A stretch of DNA of 64,000 nucleotides from Microvelia longipes (Eukaryota > Arthropoda > Insecta > Hemiptera > Veliidae), in NCBI GenBank assembly GCA_018340805.1, contig JACMZG010001870.1, forward strand, positions 45,139,894-45,203,893, in the 5' to 3' direction. Positions 48,859 to 60,949 of the stretch are shown piece by piece (position 1 is the stretch's first letter; each line of letters begins with the position of its first letter). Both the position numbers and the translations under genes were made by a program. The notes beneath the pieces were generated by a model, which worked only from the letters and a program-made list of their open reading frames with translations, made no database searches and was not told where the DNA came from.

Positions 48859-49128
<270 letters not shown>

Positions 49129-49372
49129 TGTAGCGAAATAATTTGTTTACATCAAAACATACCTTCGCTTTCTAGGCTAATTTAATATTGACTATATTAA
49201 ATAATCATCAGTACAGCTCGAACACCGTCACAGGAAGGTTGAGTTCCCTTTTCTTGTGAAAACCGGATTTATTATTGTTATTATTAAATATTTGTAGTTT
49301 CTGCTACTGTTTTAGTTTTTATTTGCCCTTAATCACGTTATTTAAAAAAGTAAATTTGTTTGTTACATATAT

Positions 49373-49374
<2 letters not shown>

Positions 49375-49421
<47 letters not shown>
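49375..49421. repeat. (TA)n microsatellite
   Basis: About 45 bp of TA. Confidence 0.95.
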
Positions 49422-49428
<7 letters not shown>

Positions 49429-49440
49429 TCTTCTTCGGTT

Positions 49441-49790
49441 TCAAATGTTTATTGGTAGTTGATCATCGTGTATTGCCCAATTTTTCACTTTCTGCGTGTT
49501 AATGTATATTTGTATAGTGGTCTTTAATAATATCGTAAACCCGGCAATTCCAGCGTTGAGGGAGTTCTCAACCTCAATATTGGTTAAATACTTGAAATAC
49601 CTTCGTGAATTGGGTTTATTAAAATTATTTTGCAACGATGCCCCTTCAATCAAATGAGGCAAGAGGAAATTGTTTTTCATATTTTTCATTAGTTGTTTGG
49701 AAAATGGTACTTGAAATATGTCTATCCACGTGCCTTTTATGGGTACAAAAAATGTTTTCTCTTTTTGTGTATCATTTTGCGAAACATCGG
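49441..49790 (-). CDS. Unassigned protein-like frame, possibly an exon or relic
   Basis: On the minus strand a frame of about 115 residues with unbiased composition runs from KTDVSQND through GTWIDIFQVPFSK, LPHLIEGASLQNNF, YFKYLTNIEVENSLNAG and KTTIQIYINTQKVKNW to a stop at 49441. The frame extends upstream into the terminal repeat of the element at 49885, which cannot be native coding sequence. The start is therefore unknown. Base composition looks less AT-biased than its surroundings. I do not recognise a family; an exon of a host gene or a fragment of an integrated foreign gene are both possible. Confidence 0.25.
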
Positions 49791-49884
49791 TTTTAAATAT
49801 GATAAAAACAGATATATGAAAATTTAACAATATATACAAACTAATAACTATGCCTCTTTTTACGTGGCCTATTTGCCAGGCTTT

Positions 49885-50728
49885 TATAGTACGACACACG
49901 GCTAAAATCAATTGACAGCGCGCCAAAAATCTGTGAGGGAAAGAATTCTATTGGTTCAGACCGACCCCGCTGTTTCCCCCTTCACCTTATGCCAACCTCG
50001 GTATAAAAAAATACCTTTTTCGTAAATAAAATCATAAAAAGGCAACACTTGTTGTAAATATTTGAAACCTCGCGTCGCTTTTATTGTGCTCATTGATCTG
50101 TTTGATTTCGTTTCGTTTCATTCCAATCTGTTCAATTCATCCAATTATTGCGGAGTTGTAAAATGATCTGAGTACCTATATTTGACGCTTGGACATTGAC
50201 GTATTCTTCAAAATGCCATGACTTTCAATAGATGACAGTCTTGACTTTTTTAAATCTTGAATGCATATTGTGTCATATTATTTTCATAATAAGAAACAAT
50301 ACGCATTCAATTATACAAACTTGACACAAAAAGCAGTTTGTTTTGGAAAAAAGTAATTATAGCTGACAATTTATTTAAATCGTGAAACTTTTATCGAAAA
50401 ACTATTATGATCCATTGCATTAAACAACTTTAACTCCATTTAATTCATACTTCCGGAACAAATTTAAAGCAACACTTAGTTGGTAAATTTATAAGATACA
50501 ACAATATTCCTTCTTAAAAAGTAAATAACTAATTTTAAAAATAAAAAAATACGATATCAAATAAAAAACAAATAATAAAATTCAAAACATAACCTGACTT
50601 TCAGTGTTGCCAGAGTAGGGAATTTTTTTTGTTACATAAAAGAAGGGATTTTTTTATTAAAAAAAGAGGGTTGAAAGCATTGAGATTTTGGCGGGCTGTC
50701 AATTGATTTTAGCCGTGTGTCGTATAAT
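49885..50728. mobile_element. GACACACGG-family element, 844-bp form
   Basis: About 45-bp TIRs: TATAGTACGACACACGGCTA... with AATTGACAGCGCGCCAAAAATC at left, inverse at right (GGCTGTCAATTGATTTTAGCCGTGTGTCG). The flanks are compatible with a TA target. This is the longest member in the window; the 178-bp copy at 62478-62655 looks like an internal deletion form. No transposase frame is seen. Confidence 0.82.
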
Positions 50729-51424
50729 AGTCCCAGAGCTAGGCCTAAAAAATGTGACTCATTTTGTACTACTTCAAACCAAATTATTCTGACAATATAC
50801 CTTAAATTATGAATTAAAAGCATAGTCTGCTTTTACGTGTCCATATGAAAGTGGAGCCTGGATGAAAATGGAAAACTGGATGCGCAATAATGCTCAATTT
50901 TTTTAAAAAATCGCACAATATTTTTGAAAGCTGATAAAATTTCCTATTATTAATCGGATAAATACAACTAAATTATGCTATTTGTTAAATAGCTACAAAT
51001 ATGCACAAAAAGTCAATATTTTTTTCAAAGAAATTCGCTGACTTTGCATTAATTAACCATTTTTTTGGTGTTTTCGAAAGAGCCATAGCTTTGATAGTAG
51101 TCATCCCATTTTAATGATTAAACACTCATGTTATAGAACTTTTTATCAGCTTTAAAAACTTATATCAGACTTAAAATCGCACTTACAGAGCGATTTTATA
51201 AAATTTTGAGCACGCGGTGTCCCATGCAACACTGAATTCAGCGAAAAAATAGAAAAAAGTAAATTGCAAGGTAACTTTTCATTGGGCTTTTGGATTTTAG
51301 GAATAAATATGAGATATTTTGCCTCTTTGTTTAAGATATTTGCATATTTTTGTTTAAGACCTCTATTTTGGCAGGGATAAGTGTCAAAAGTGTAAAAAAT
51401 TTGACATTTAACTTAAAATTGCTA
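50729..51424. other. Non-coding DNA, nothing recognised
   Basis: AT-rich; no gene. Confidence 0.4.
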
Positions 51425-51765
51425 AAATTACTAGATAAAAGTAGGCTTTCATTCTATATGTTACAAAATGTATTTTCTTGTAATTATTCAGCCATCATTG
51501 TGGCCATCTTCAGTACAATAACTAACTTTACATAAAACTACCACAGACTACTTAAAAACATTAAAAAGTACATAAAAAAGGTTCTAAAGAGCTAAAAAAC
51601 TACATCACAGTAAAGTAATAAAATAATGGGATATTGTATCTCATTGTATTGTGATATTGTATTGTTCTGAAGATGGTCACAATGATGGCTGAATAGTTAA
51701 AACAAAATAATTTTTGTAACATATAGAATTAAAGTCTACTTTTATCTAGTAATTTAAGATGGAAT
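51425..51765. mobile_element. Foldback element with 90-bp arms
   Basis: Left arm 51425-51512 (AAATTACTAGATAAAAGTAG, CTATATGTTACAAAA, TATTCAGCCATCATTGTGGC) and right arm 51667-51765 (inverse) agree at nearly 90% of positions; spacer about 155 bp. Its ends bear no clear TSD. Confidence 0.8.
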
Positions 51766-51874
51766 TCTATAAACTAAGAATTGCAACTAACGAAAAACTA
51801 TTAAAATTGCTGCTTAAGTATTCCCTAATATAGTGGCAGTACGTCACTTGAAAATATAAGTACTACGACCATTT

Positions 51875-51975
51875 AATACAGGACGTAGGACGGTAACAAT
51901 TTAATACAGGACGTAGGACGGTAACAATGCGGCCGCGAAAGACCTCGTTGCTCCGAAGCTGCGTAATATCCTCAC
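51875..51975. repeat. 27-bp direct duplication and GC-rich patch
   Basis: TTTAATACAGGACGTAGGAC + GGTAACAA is present twice in tandem (to about 51928). GCGGCCGCGAAAGACCTCGT follows at once, then TGCGTAATATCCTCACGCAG (a TGCG...CGCA hairpin). Strikingly GC-rich for this region. Confidence 0.7.
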
Positions 51976-52705
51976 GCAGTCATGAAAAAACTGTTTCTGA
52001 CTGAAGACTAAAAAAACTGCTCATTAGGGTCTTTTATAAATAAGAAATAAAACCCTTAGAGGGATCCTTAGGGGTTTTATCTAAAATGCAAACATCGGAT
52101 AGAAAATCATTTTCCCTTGTTGTTTAGGAAATGTGTCAGAATCGTATGTTAGGGAACAAATGCTTGCGTAGCCCGCGGCCAAATATCAACTTAAGGGGAA
52201 TTGTTAAAGGGTCGTTTCGTTTAATTTCATGTCTACCAACCCTAGAAATACACGTATCCTTAATAAGTTAAAATTTTAATAATACTGTATGGAATAGACA
52301 AAATAAAGTTTAGATGATATAAAATCACCAGATTTTCACCAGTTCTTTGATCATCAGATAAAAAAAATTGGATACTAAGAAAATGCATTTAGTTCTATTT
52401 TGTATATATTTTGTTCATTTTGTTATTTAGAGTATTTCCTTAGATAAACAATACATATTTTTGCTAAAAATAAAAAATATTGAATAAGTATCTGTTAAGG
52501 TAAGCTAAAAATTCCAATACTTATCAATCCTCAGAATGTAAGCAACATTTAGAGCTTTTGGCACCTTTCTATCCCTCTATCGTTTCCATTATGAAAACGA
52601 TCTCATTTTTTCCTTTGGAAATTGGCTAAAATCAAATCGATTTTAGCAAGATTTTTTTTAACGCAAACCAGAAGAATAAGAAGCAATGTTACAGTTACCC
52701 ACTAC
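51976..52705. other. Non-coding DNA, nothing recognised
   Basis: No gene recognised. Confidence 0.4.
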
Positions 52706-53025
52706 CATAGAGATATATACTAGAGGGGGCATAGCCTATCTCAATACATTGAAAGACCTGAAACATCGTATTGGGGGCTCTCAGGGGCTCTGTGTAACCT
52801 CATTGAAACCTCCATCAAGAGTGAGTTAAGGCAATAATAAATCTATTGTTTTCGGCTTCCTATACCTTGTTTGTGTTTTGATTTGTATTTTTAACATACT
52901 ACTATATAAGGTATTGTAATTTTGTACTGATTATTTGATTACATTATAAGCGAAGGTGGTCAGGTTATTTTGTCAGTGTTTCAAAATTCAACCAATAGGG
53001 CCCCTCTAGTAATAATATCTCTATG
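52706..53025. mobile_element. CATAGAGA-family MITE with perfect 8-bp TSD
   Basis: CATAGAGATATATACTAGAG to CTCTAGTAATAATATCTCTATG, exactly 320 bp like the copy at 18716-19035. CCCACTAC flanks it exactly on both sides (52698-52705 and 53026-53033). No ORF. Confidence 0.93.
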
Positions 53026-53487
53026 CCCACTACCTGTTATCCGTCAGGTTCATCAATTATTCCAGTGAAGGGTCTTCACACAATCATGTTGCTCTCTTAA
53101 AAAAACTCCATTTAAATACCCACTCTAATCATGAGATTTGAGAAAGAGATGGAAATTAAGTTGTTTTTAAAAGGTTAATCGATCATGATTCTGAACCAAA
53201 ATTTTTATGAAAAGATGTTTCTAAAGATGAACCCAGCTCTACCCACGTATTTTTGTTTTAAGTTTTAGAAACTTAACTAAGAATTGGTTTCAAGTAGGGA
53301 GTTCTCATCTTTTAATATTTTAATGAGTTAAAAAGTAGAAGACATGACGATGGTTCCAAAGAGAGTTGGAATGCGTTTTATCATGATACAAATTATTCGA
53401 TACACTTTTAACTTTTTTCAAGCATCCTATATTTGAAAAAATGTGCTTCCCGTTCTCCTATAAGAAAATGTAAGCAATTGAATAGAA
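53026..53487. other. Non-coding DNA, nothing recognised
   Basis: No gene recognised. Confidence 0.4.
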
Positions 53488-53965
53488 AATAATTCTGGCG
53501 CGGTGGTCCGCATGTCGGGCGAATTTCCTTTGGATGCATGTTTCCGTGCTTAACAACAATCCTAATTGGGACGATAATTTTTATATTTTTTTACATTATA
53601 TAAATTTACAACTACTAAATAAATAATTCCGGCGCGGTGGTCCGCTATCGGGTGAATTTCATTTAGAATGCGTGTTTCCGTGCTTAACAACCCATTTCTT
53701 GCTTAAGGTTCCGGTCCATGCTTTAGAACCTAAGCAGTTGACTCAATTGTCAAGCACTGCTCGTAACTCATTTTGTCCGTATTTTTCAAAGGAAATGCGC
53801 ATTATTATCAAGTTGGTTGTACAAAACTATGCCTCTAAAATTAGAAGTACGCACTATTATTTGCACTAGTTAAAAGCTTAGTTACTTATCTTTAATCTTA
53901 GTCAGTTATGTTTAAAGGTTTTATAGCGCATTTCCTTTGAAAATGAGTTATGAGCAGTGCTTGAC

Positions 53966-54043
<78 letters not shown>

Positions 54044-54160
54044 TTAAGTCTCGCAAAACGTATGTTTTAGTCATTAGGGACCACTGAAACGGATTTGTGT
54101 CGTGGTCCGAGGTGCGACTTCCGCCATGACGCCTATCCCATTAGCGAATTTTATTCCCAA
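53488..54160. mobile_element. GGCGCGGTGGTCC-family foldback repeat, locus 2
   Basis: Same module order as 31084-31860, starting with two direct GGCGCGGTGGTCCGC units. The left arm runs to AAATGCGCATT. The loop contains GGTTGTACAAAACTATGCCT. The right arm is cut short at GCAGTGCTTGACAA by (CA)n(TA)n (53966-54037), then the distal block GTCATTAGGGACC...CCGCCATGACGCC follows. The palindrome is incomplete here because the array replaces about 100 bp of the right arm. Confidence 0.8.
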
Positions 54161-54184
54161 AGTAAATTCTAGAATATGAGCAAG

Positions 54185-54395
54185 TGAATAGTAAAAAATC
54201 GGGTACGGGGTACCCGATAACTTTTCCTCAACACTTGGAGATACTATGATAAGAGTCACACACGACACACTTGGTGAAAACCACTTAGGAGGTCTTAAAA
54301 ACACATGAAACTGATAATTCAGGTGACATCCCGTTGTTTCGCAAACAATACTTTTCCCATAAAACTACGGTATAAATTAAGATAAGTAAAAAAGA
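54185..54395 (-). mobile_element. 5S-module repeat fragments (inverted), 3' and 5' ends joined
   Basis: Minus strand: CGGGTACCCCGTACCCG (54200-54216) then T6 (54193-54198) is the terminator hairpin in its longest perfect form (7-bp stem, CCC loop). Upstream on that strand are GTTTCATGTGTTTTTAAGAC, CCTAAGTGGTTTTCACC and a GGGAAAAGTATTG terminus near 54340-54390. The middle and 5S block are deleted. Confidence 0.65.
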
Positions 54396-54799
54396 GGCCT
54401 TTGGATTCTTCTCTACGGCCTTGCAATAGAGGGACCGCTTTGTGACCATATTGTTAAGTCGTATATCCATATGTCATATTACTAGTTTATGTAAATGGTG
54501 TATTGCCTTAATATTGGCGATATAGCTTTAATATTGGAATATTAAAGTCAAATATCGTGCTTTCTTTACACAGATTTGTGAGAGTCAATCAATAAACAGA
54601 GCTGATAATCAAATTATTTACAACGTGCATGCATTTCACGTAAATATATATCACTTATATTCAACTAGATTACATAACATTTTTAGTTTTTCATATTTTT
54701 CTTCATTTTTGCTGATTCATTATTATAACGTCTCATAAATTGCAGACACAACAGGTTTCAGGGAATTTTAACAAGGCGCCATTCAAATCAGAAAAAGCG

Positions 54800-54800
<1 letters not shown>
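54396..54800. other. Non-coding DNA, nothing recognised
   Basis: No gene recognised. Confidence 0.35.
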
Positions 54801-54859
<59 letters not shown>

Positions 54860-54860
54860 A
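54801..54860. repeat. (TA)n microsatellite
   Basis: About 60 bp of TA with one TATTATA break. Confidence 0.95.
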
Positions 54861-55029
54861 ACACCTCTTCTCCTCCACAAATTTCATGATCCTTTATTCT
54901 TATTAACCCGCAAAAAGGACAGCAAAAATTTAGAAACTTTGTAAAACCCGGAAACATTGTTTAAGATTGAACATTCAGATAGTCATATTGAACATTCAGA
55001 TAGTCATATTGAGCATACAGGTAGTCATA

Positions 55030-55428
55030 TAAAAGACCAACATTTCTGTTTCATCTCATTATCAGCATTAGTTTAATTTTTATCGAATGACTTGTACATA
55101 TGTTTTTGAAAAATTGTGAAAAAACGGAAAATGACGCAATAGAGTTGAATTCAGTTGACGTGTATCTCTTTACGTAAAACATAAGTATACTGAGTTTCGT
55201 TTCAATACGTCACGAATATTTTGTTTTTGGCAAGACGCATAGAGTGAGATGAAACTAATTTATTTACTGTGTGAGGACAAGCAAAGCGAGTCCGAAGACG
55301 TATTTCAGTATACATTTGGCGTATTGAATATTCTGGGGACGAGCGAAGCGAGCCCGAAGTATGGAGGATGAGCGCAGCGAATTTGATGTGATAAGGGAAA
55401 GTTGCGAGGTACCCCGAACCTGAATTTT
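55030..55428 (+). mobile_element. 5S-module repeat lacking the 5S block
   Basis: TTTCATCTCATTATCAGCAT, TATCGAATGACTTGTACATA and GTATCTCTTTACGTAAAACA are the middle. The 5S block is absent. Hairpins GGACAAGCAAAGCGAGTCC (55275-55293), GGACGAGCGAAGCGAGCCC (55337-55355) and GGATGAGCGCAGCGAATTT (55366-55384) follow, then GAGGTACCCCGAACCTGA and T5. The last hairpin keeps its stem through two G-T pairs. Confidence 0.7.
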
Positions 55429-55585
55429 TAGATTGGATATCTGCTGAAGCTAAACGTGTTGAGACATAAAAATGGAGAGTTAGAGGTCTCGTTCCCCCCT
55501 TGTACGCCCTTCATGCCTGGAGTCTTCAGGTCTAAAAGATATCGTTTTTTCATCCTAGTTATTTTATTATTACCTATATATACAA

Positions 55586-55598
55586 CACACACACACAC

Positions 55599-55681
<83 letters not shown>
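55586..55681. repeat. (CA)n(TA)n compound microsatellite
   Basis: About 16 bp of CA followed by about 78 bp of TA. Confidence 0.95.
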
Positions 55682-55684
<3 letters not shown>

Positions 55685-55769
55685 GCGTTCAAATCTCAAA
55701 CCGATCACCAATTTTTTCACGTGTTGCTTCTATTTCGAGCTATAAAACTAAGGTTTATTAGACATACAA

Positions 55770-55890
55770 TGCCTTGACTTGAGTGTTAAGGTATAGAACA
55801 CAGCATTTTCTATCTTAAGGAGATGGGAAACGTCTCTAACAACATGGCTGGTTACTAGATCGCGAGGTAATCTATCACCTATACTTCACT
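55770..55890 (+). mobile_element. SINE 3' fragment
   Basis: GTATAGAACACAGCATTTTC, TCTTAAGGAGATGGG and CTAACAACATGGCTGGTTAC parallel the 3' domain of the tRNA-headed SINE (AGAACACAATCTTAGGGAGC ... CAACAACGTGGCCTAC). Confidence 0.45.
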
Positions 55891-57069
55891 AGTATCTCGA
55901 TTATTTAGATTTTGCTTAAAAAACTTAAAAAATAAGATTGCCAAGCAATTCGCATGTTAAAAACAGTTTAGAATATTAAGAATGATCATATTGGACAAAA
56001 AGGATTCGACCACTACAAAACTATGACTTTGTCTCCCCAACCAATGTCTCACGCTAAGGACTCCTTTTAGATTGGTCATCATTTCTAAGCATTATATAGA
56101 CACTTCAAGCAAACAACCTAATAAATAGAATAAATGGCGTCCGTCAGTTAAAAAGACAAGAAATAGCAACCAATCGAACTTTAGAGATAAAAGTACAATA
56201 ATAGCCAAAGCCAATCTCACTTTTAAACCTATTGTATAATTTGACATTGACAGACGTTCCAGAGATATCTGCAATTTGGTTAATACCCCCAGGGATGCTA
56301 AGGAAACTTGAGGTGCTTTAAACACAAAATATAACTTTAAAAAAAACCAAAAATCACAAATCAAAGAAGTAAATCTGTAAAATCTAAATAAGTTAAACAC
56401 GTCTAATATCAATTCTTATGTATAAACCTCTTGGGGTAAAAAATATCTTAAAAGTGGTAAATAATCAACGCACATATATAATTTTATGAAGGTAAATATA
56501 GGAGCTACTTTGTACAGAACTTACTGAAGTGGACACAATGAAGGGGGGCCTCACTCTATACACCCTTTAAATAAGCCCTGTAATCGGAAATCAAAAGGGT
56601 TTTTTACAATAATCGTACTTAAGTCTTTAAAGTTCTAGTCAAGCTATCGATCAATTATAAAAACACATAGCGAGTGTGGTGGTGTCAAAGGACACATTTT
56701 GTAGTTTTAGTGAAATGTTTTAAAATTAACTTTTAACGACTGACATATACAGGATGATTGGTAGATATAAGTGGAGTTATCCTGACTATTGCTCGGTTCG
56801 GGATAATCCATTTTACATTTTCCCCTGGGATTAGGCCTGTAACATTCCTATTGATTGAATTGACATAAAAAGAAAAATGGATTGAGTAATTTACTAGTTT
56901 TTATCATAGGAGAGAACTTAATAAATTAAAACAATCATACGCTAACATTTACCACACAGTTTCACAGTTTTGATACGAAACCTATTCATTGGAACCACAA
57001 TTTACTCTCAAATGAATGGGGTTGAAGAAAATTTAAGCAGAAGCTAAGGAAATAAACTAATATCTAAAC
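55891..57069. other. Non-coding DNA, one unassigned frame
   Basis: A hydrophobic 106-codon minus-strand frame at 56092-56412 is not recognised; it lacks any motif I can name. Confidence 0.35.
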
Positions 57070-57608
57070 CTTAGAATAATACTTTATATAGAAGGAGCAC
57101 TACTGATAACACGAAAGTCGGTTCACTGGTGCAACTAAGTAATGCTGCCACCCTAACAATATACAATTTTCTAAAAAAAATTGGCAATACTTCCGGTTGC
57201 TGAATTATTATGTTCTATTATTAATTAATGATTGATTATTCATAAAATATTAATATAAATATCTGTGCATTACAATATTTAAAGCATTTTAAATTGTAGT
57301 TTAACGTATTTATTAAAATTATATATAATAAGTAGTCCTCGTCAAAAATGTAGATTCTTGTATTTCGCCACCTTTTTGCCATCTAAGACCGGTTTTATTA
57401 AATACTCAGCAGGTGTTTTAAGTTATTATATTTGTTCTTAACGATCTTTTTTCATTAATAGATATTTATGACACATATTTAAAATAATGTTTTGTTGTCA
57501 GGTTGGCAGCATTACTTAGTTGCACCAGTCAACCGACTTTTGTGTTATCAGTGGAATTACATTGTGTTTACGGCCCTGTGCTCCTTCTATATATAGTATT
57601 ATTCTAAG
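57070..57608. mobile_element. CTTAGAAT-family MITE, second full copy, perfect TSD
   Basis: Aligns end to end with 11990-12517. Flanks ATCTAAAC (57062-57069 and 57609-57616) are identical. Differences include an insertion TTTACGGCCCTG near 57567. 539 bp, no ORF. Confidence 0.93.
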
Positions 57609-57616
57609 ATCTAAAC

Positions 57617-59080
57617 TTAGTTACTGCTATATTTGTAAATAAGGAAAAGCGCAGATAGAGTGTATAATAATTTTCCTATTAATTTTCGCATGATGGCTGG
57701 TCGAGTTAATTTATGCGCACCCGAAGAAGCAAGCACTGATGATGTCTGTTTAGGTTGGGAGAGGCTTTTATTTGTATTGATTATTACTGTAATGTTTAGA
57801 CAACGCGATGATTTCCACAATTCAGAATTTAGAGGATCCAGAAAAGAAGACATGAAGCAAACGTGTTACGTGAAAGAAGGAATTTAAGTATAGACAAGGA
57901 AAGTAAAGCTTAGAATCAAGACAGAGGATTAAACGGATCGAAGAAAAGAAAGCACAGTAAAGAAATAAGACCCATTAGATAAATCAGTCATAAAGGAAGA
58001 AAAAAATTGAAATAAAAAAAAACCAAGTCTAGTCAAATCAAGTCTGTTTTTTATATTTTAAGTGTTTAATTATGCTTAATTGTTTTAACTTAATTGTTTC
58101 TTTTATTATTGTTATGACTTAAACTTTATTTAATTTTCTGAAGATGTAAACAGTGGTTTATGAAATTATAATAAAATAAAGATTAAAAACTGTTGTAGAA
58201 CTAAAGCAAGTTCAGTCTCTATATATCATTTAAGTATGGAGTTCTACAAAATGTCAATAGCCGATAAAAAGAAAATGTTTAAAAAAATTGAAATCAAAGA
58301 AGAATAGCACATTAAGAAAAACACAGAAAAGTGAGAACACAGAAAAGTTGATAAACCAAAAGAGAGTTACATAAAACAGGGGAAAAGAGTGTGCAACGAA
58401 CGAAATGTGAAATAGATACACAAATGAGAAAATCTACTAGCGAAGAAAACAATGTTAGCAAATATTAGAAACATGGTCAAAGAGGAAAAACTAAGGCAGT
58501 AAAAGTGAATGAGTTAAAAAATAATAGCAACACAAGGACATGCCTGAAGAAGGACATGTCAGGATGAGGCATTAGAAAAGTGAGGTAAAGGGGATATAGC
58601 TAGGGCAAGCTTGTGAGGAAATAAGACTGAAACAGCTGGAGCAAAGCAAGTTTGTGAGGCACGAAGAAAGAGAAACATGACAAGCAAAGAGAGGAAAGGA
58701 TTCCTTGCCTTCAACTATATAAAAGGGTTTTTACTTCTAAGAACTGAGAAGGGTTTTCGTCTCATGACTATTTTAATAACGTTGTCCACACTATAAAAAT
58801 CATGTGATGTATAGTTCTTAACTGAATATCTCTTTTATTTACGATCTACAGAAAGAGCAACTTTATCTCTCATTAGCTCAAAATCTACGAATAAGTATAG
58901 ATTGTTTAATTAACTGTAGTTTTGGTAGGCGGAATGTTTGTTTTCTAATCTGCAATAAAAAGTTATGAATCCTTGACGAGTACCACCACAACGTAAATTT
59001 GGAATTAATTACATTGCGTCCAAGGATCAATGATTTCTATATTAAATTTATCATATAGATAGATTAGATATCATATAGAT
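57617..59080. other. Purine-rich non-coding DNA
   Basis: From about 57840 to 58720 the plus strand is strongly purine-biased (AAGAAAAG, GAGGAAA). A 75-codon frame at 57660-57887 is open on both strands and is not recognised. Confidence 0.4.
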
Positions 59081-59098
59081 ATCATAAAGATTTAGTCA

Positions 59099-60097
59099 TT
59101 TACGCTCAATGCTGCTTAACTTTTATGATAAAACAAAAATCATGGATATACTTGTATTCAAACAAAACTTGATGTACTTATTTATTACGTAAAGGCATAC
59201 ATTTGAAATAAATTAAACGGATTATTTCCCGATTTTTTACAATCTGTTTAAAAACCTATTCAAGTCTTTTGATAAAAATATGATGATAATGAGATGAAAC
59301 TTGGCACATACATTAGTCTTATACATAGCTCAATCCGATCGCATCATTTTTTCGCGTTTTATGACGTTTCAAAAAAGGACCCCGCAAAATCCTTATGAAA
59401 AATGGCTCTCGGCTAAATTCGCTGAAACTTTGCATAAATACTAAACTTAACATGCTGATCAAAAGTGTCAATGGGCACAACGCTCTACTTTTAACCTCTG
59501 GCCTTGTAAGGCCCTTATATTAACAATATCAGAGTACATATTATATTTTATAGAAAATTGCCAATTTTCTATATTGTGCCCATTGACAGTTTTGATCCGT
59601 ATGTTAAGTACCGTATTCATGCAAAGTTTCAGCGAATTTGACCGAGAGCCAGTTTGTATATAGATATACACTGATATTGTTAATATAAGGGACCTTAAAA
59701 GGCCAGAGGTTGAAAGTAGAGCGTTGTGCCCATTGACACTTTTGATCAGCATGTTAAGTTTAGTATTTATGCAAAGTTTCAGCGAATTTAGCCGAGAGCC
59801 ATTTTTCGTAAGGATTTTGCGGGGTCCTTAGCTGAGTCATTTTTGCGGGCTAATGACGTCATAAAAATTATTTTCCGGATAGCACAACTAAAGCGGTAGA
59901 CTGATTTTTGTGCAAAGTTTCAACTCTCTAGCATAAATAAACTAGGATCTAAGATGATAATAGACACACATATACAGAAAGAAATTTTGCGAAAACCACT
60001 CAGGAGGCCTTAAAAACACGTGAAACGTGTAATTCCAGTGACGTCCTGGTTTCAGATTTCCTATATACCTACGGTATAAATGAAGAAAAGTAAAAAC
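59099..60097 (-). mobile_element. 5S-module repeat (inverted) carrying a nested foldback
   Basis: On the minus strand: terminus CTTTTCTTCATTTATACCGT...TATATAGGAAAT (60062-60095), CCTCCTGAGTGG, CTCTAGCATAAA-type block, GTCATTAGCCCGCAAAAATG, middle blocks, then TTATCATAAAAGTTAAGCAG (5S-like start, 59103-59137). The nested foldback 59376-59829 separates two middle blocks that are contiguous in other copies. Confidence 0.75.
59376..59829. mobile_element. Nested foldback element with about 150-bp arms
   Basis: AAGGACCCCGCAAAATCCTT... at left and its inverse ending CGGGGTCCTT at right. Arms pair through GGCTCTCGGCTAAATTCGCT, CATGCTGATCAAAAGTGTCA and GGGCACAACGCTCTACTTT. A third, partial copy of the arm lies in direct orientation in the spacer (about 59571-59650). 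Confidence 0.85.
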
Positions 60098-60945
60098 GAA
60101 TTAGTTTTGTGACGAATAAATAAAAACACTACTTCCAATCGCAAATAGCAATACTCTTTTCTGAAAAAGTGTGAAAAATTAAATCAAACTTAAAAATAAT
60201 AGTTAAGCAGTTTTCCTATTTAAAATGTTTAAAACAACCTAATAATACTATCCTTACATTTCTACCCTTACCCTTTTGAGAATTAGATCCTTAGCAGAGA
60301 CATTGAAATGTTAGAACCTTTTAAAACTCATTCAATAAACATCTGACGTAAGCGTTATATATGTTCACTGATAACAACCCAACTATACAGTGTAAACTAA
60401 CAACTAAAATATTTTAAAAAATAACACAAAATAAAAGTTATAACGCACAAAGAACAAATCATAAAAGCGAAATAAAATATGAATTATACAAAGACATATA
60501 TAAAGAAGACAATTTTGATAAGGGCTCAAAAAGTTATAAGAGATTACTCAAGAAAGGGTAGAAAATGCTCAGTGTTAATTGCTCTACCGTGTTTTGCTTG
60601 ATAGTGATCAATAGCTTTAATAGACCTCAATCTTATTCCATTATTAATTGATTGGGACTATATATGTCAATCAATATCTCACAAGTAAATAGTTAAAACG
60701 GCAAAAATTAGATGCATATAGTGCACACCTGTTTATGAAGATTAGTTATTGTTAAATATAAAATAAAAATAGTAAAGATAAATGTTAATTATTGGTATAT
60801 ATATATACATATTTATATACAAATACTTAAAAGTTTAACGGTATTAAATATTTGAACATCGCTCCTTTAACTTTATAAAGTAGATATTTCAGATAACAGA
60901 TAATATTTTTTCTGGTTGAAAAGTTTTACAAAACTATTAAGAAGG
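60098..60945. other. AT-rich non-coding DNA
   Basis: No gene recognised. Confidence 0.4.
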
Positions 60946-60949
60946 ATTT

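Noticed and set aside
57660..57887. A 75-codon frame with VNLCAPEEASTDD
   Set aside because: The opposite strand is open over the same bases, the composition is repeat-like, and it starts 50 bp from a MITE; no family or splice signal found.
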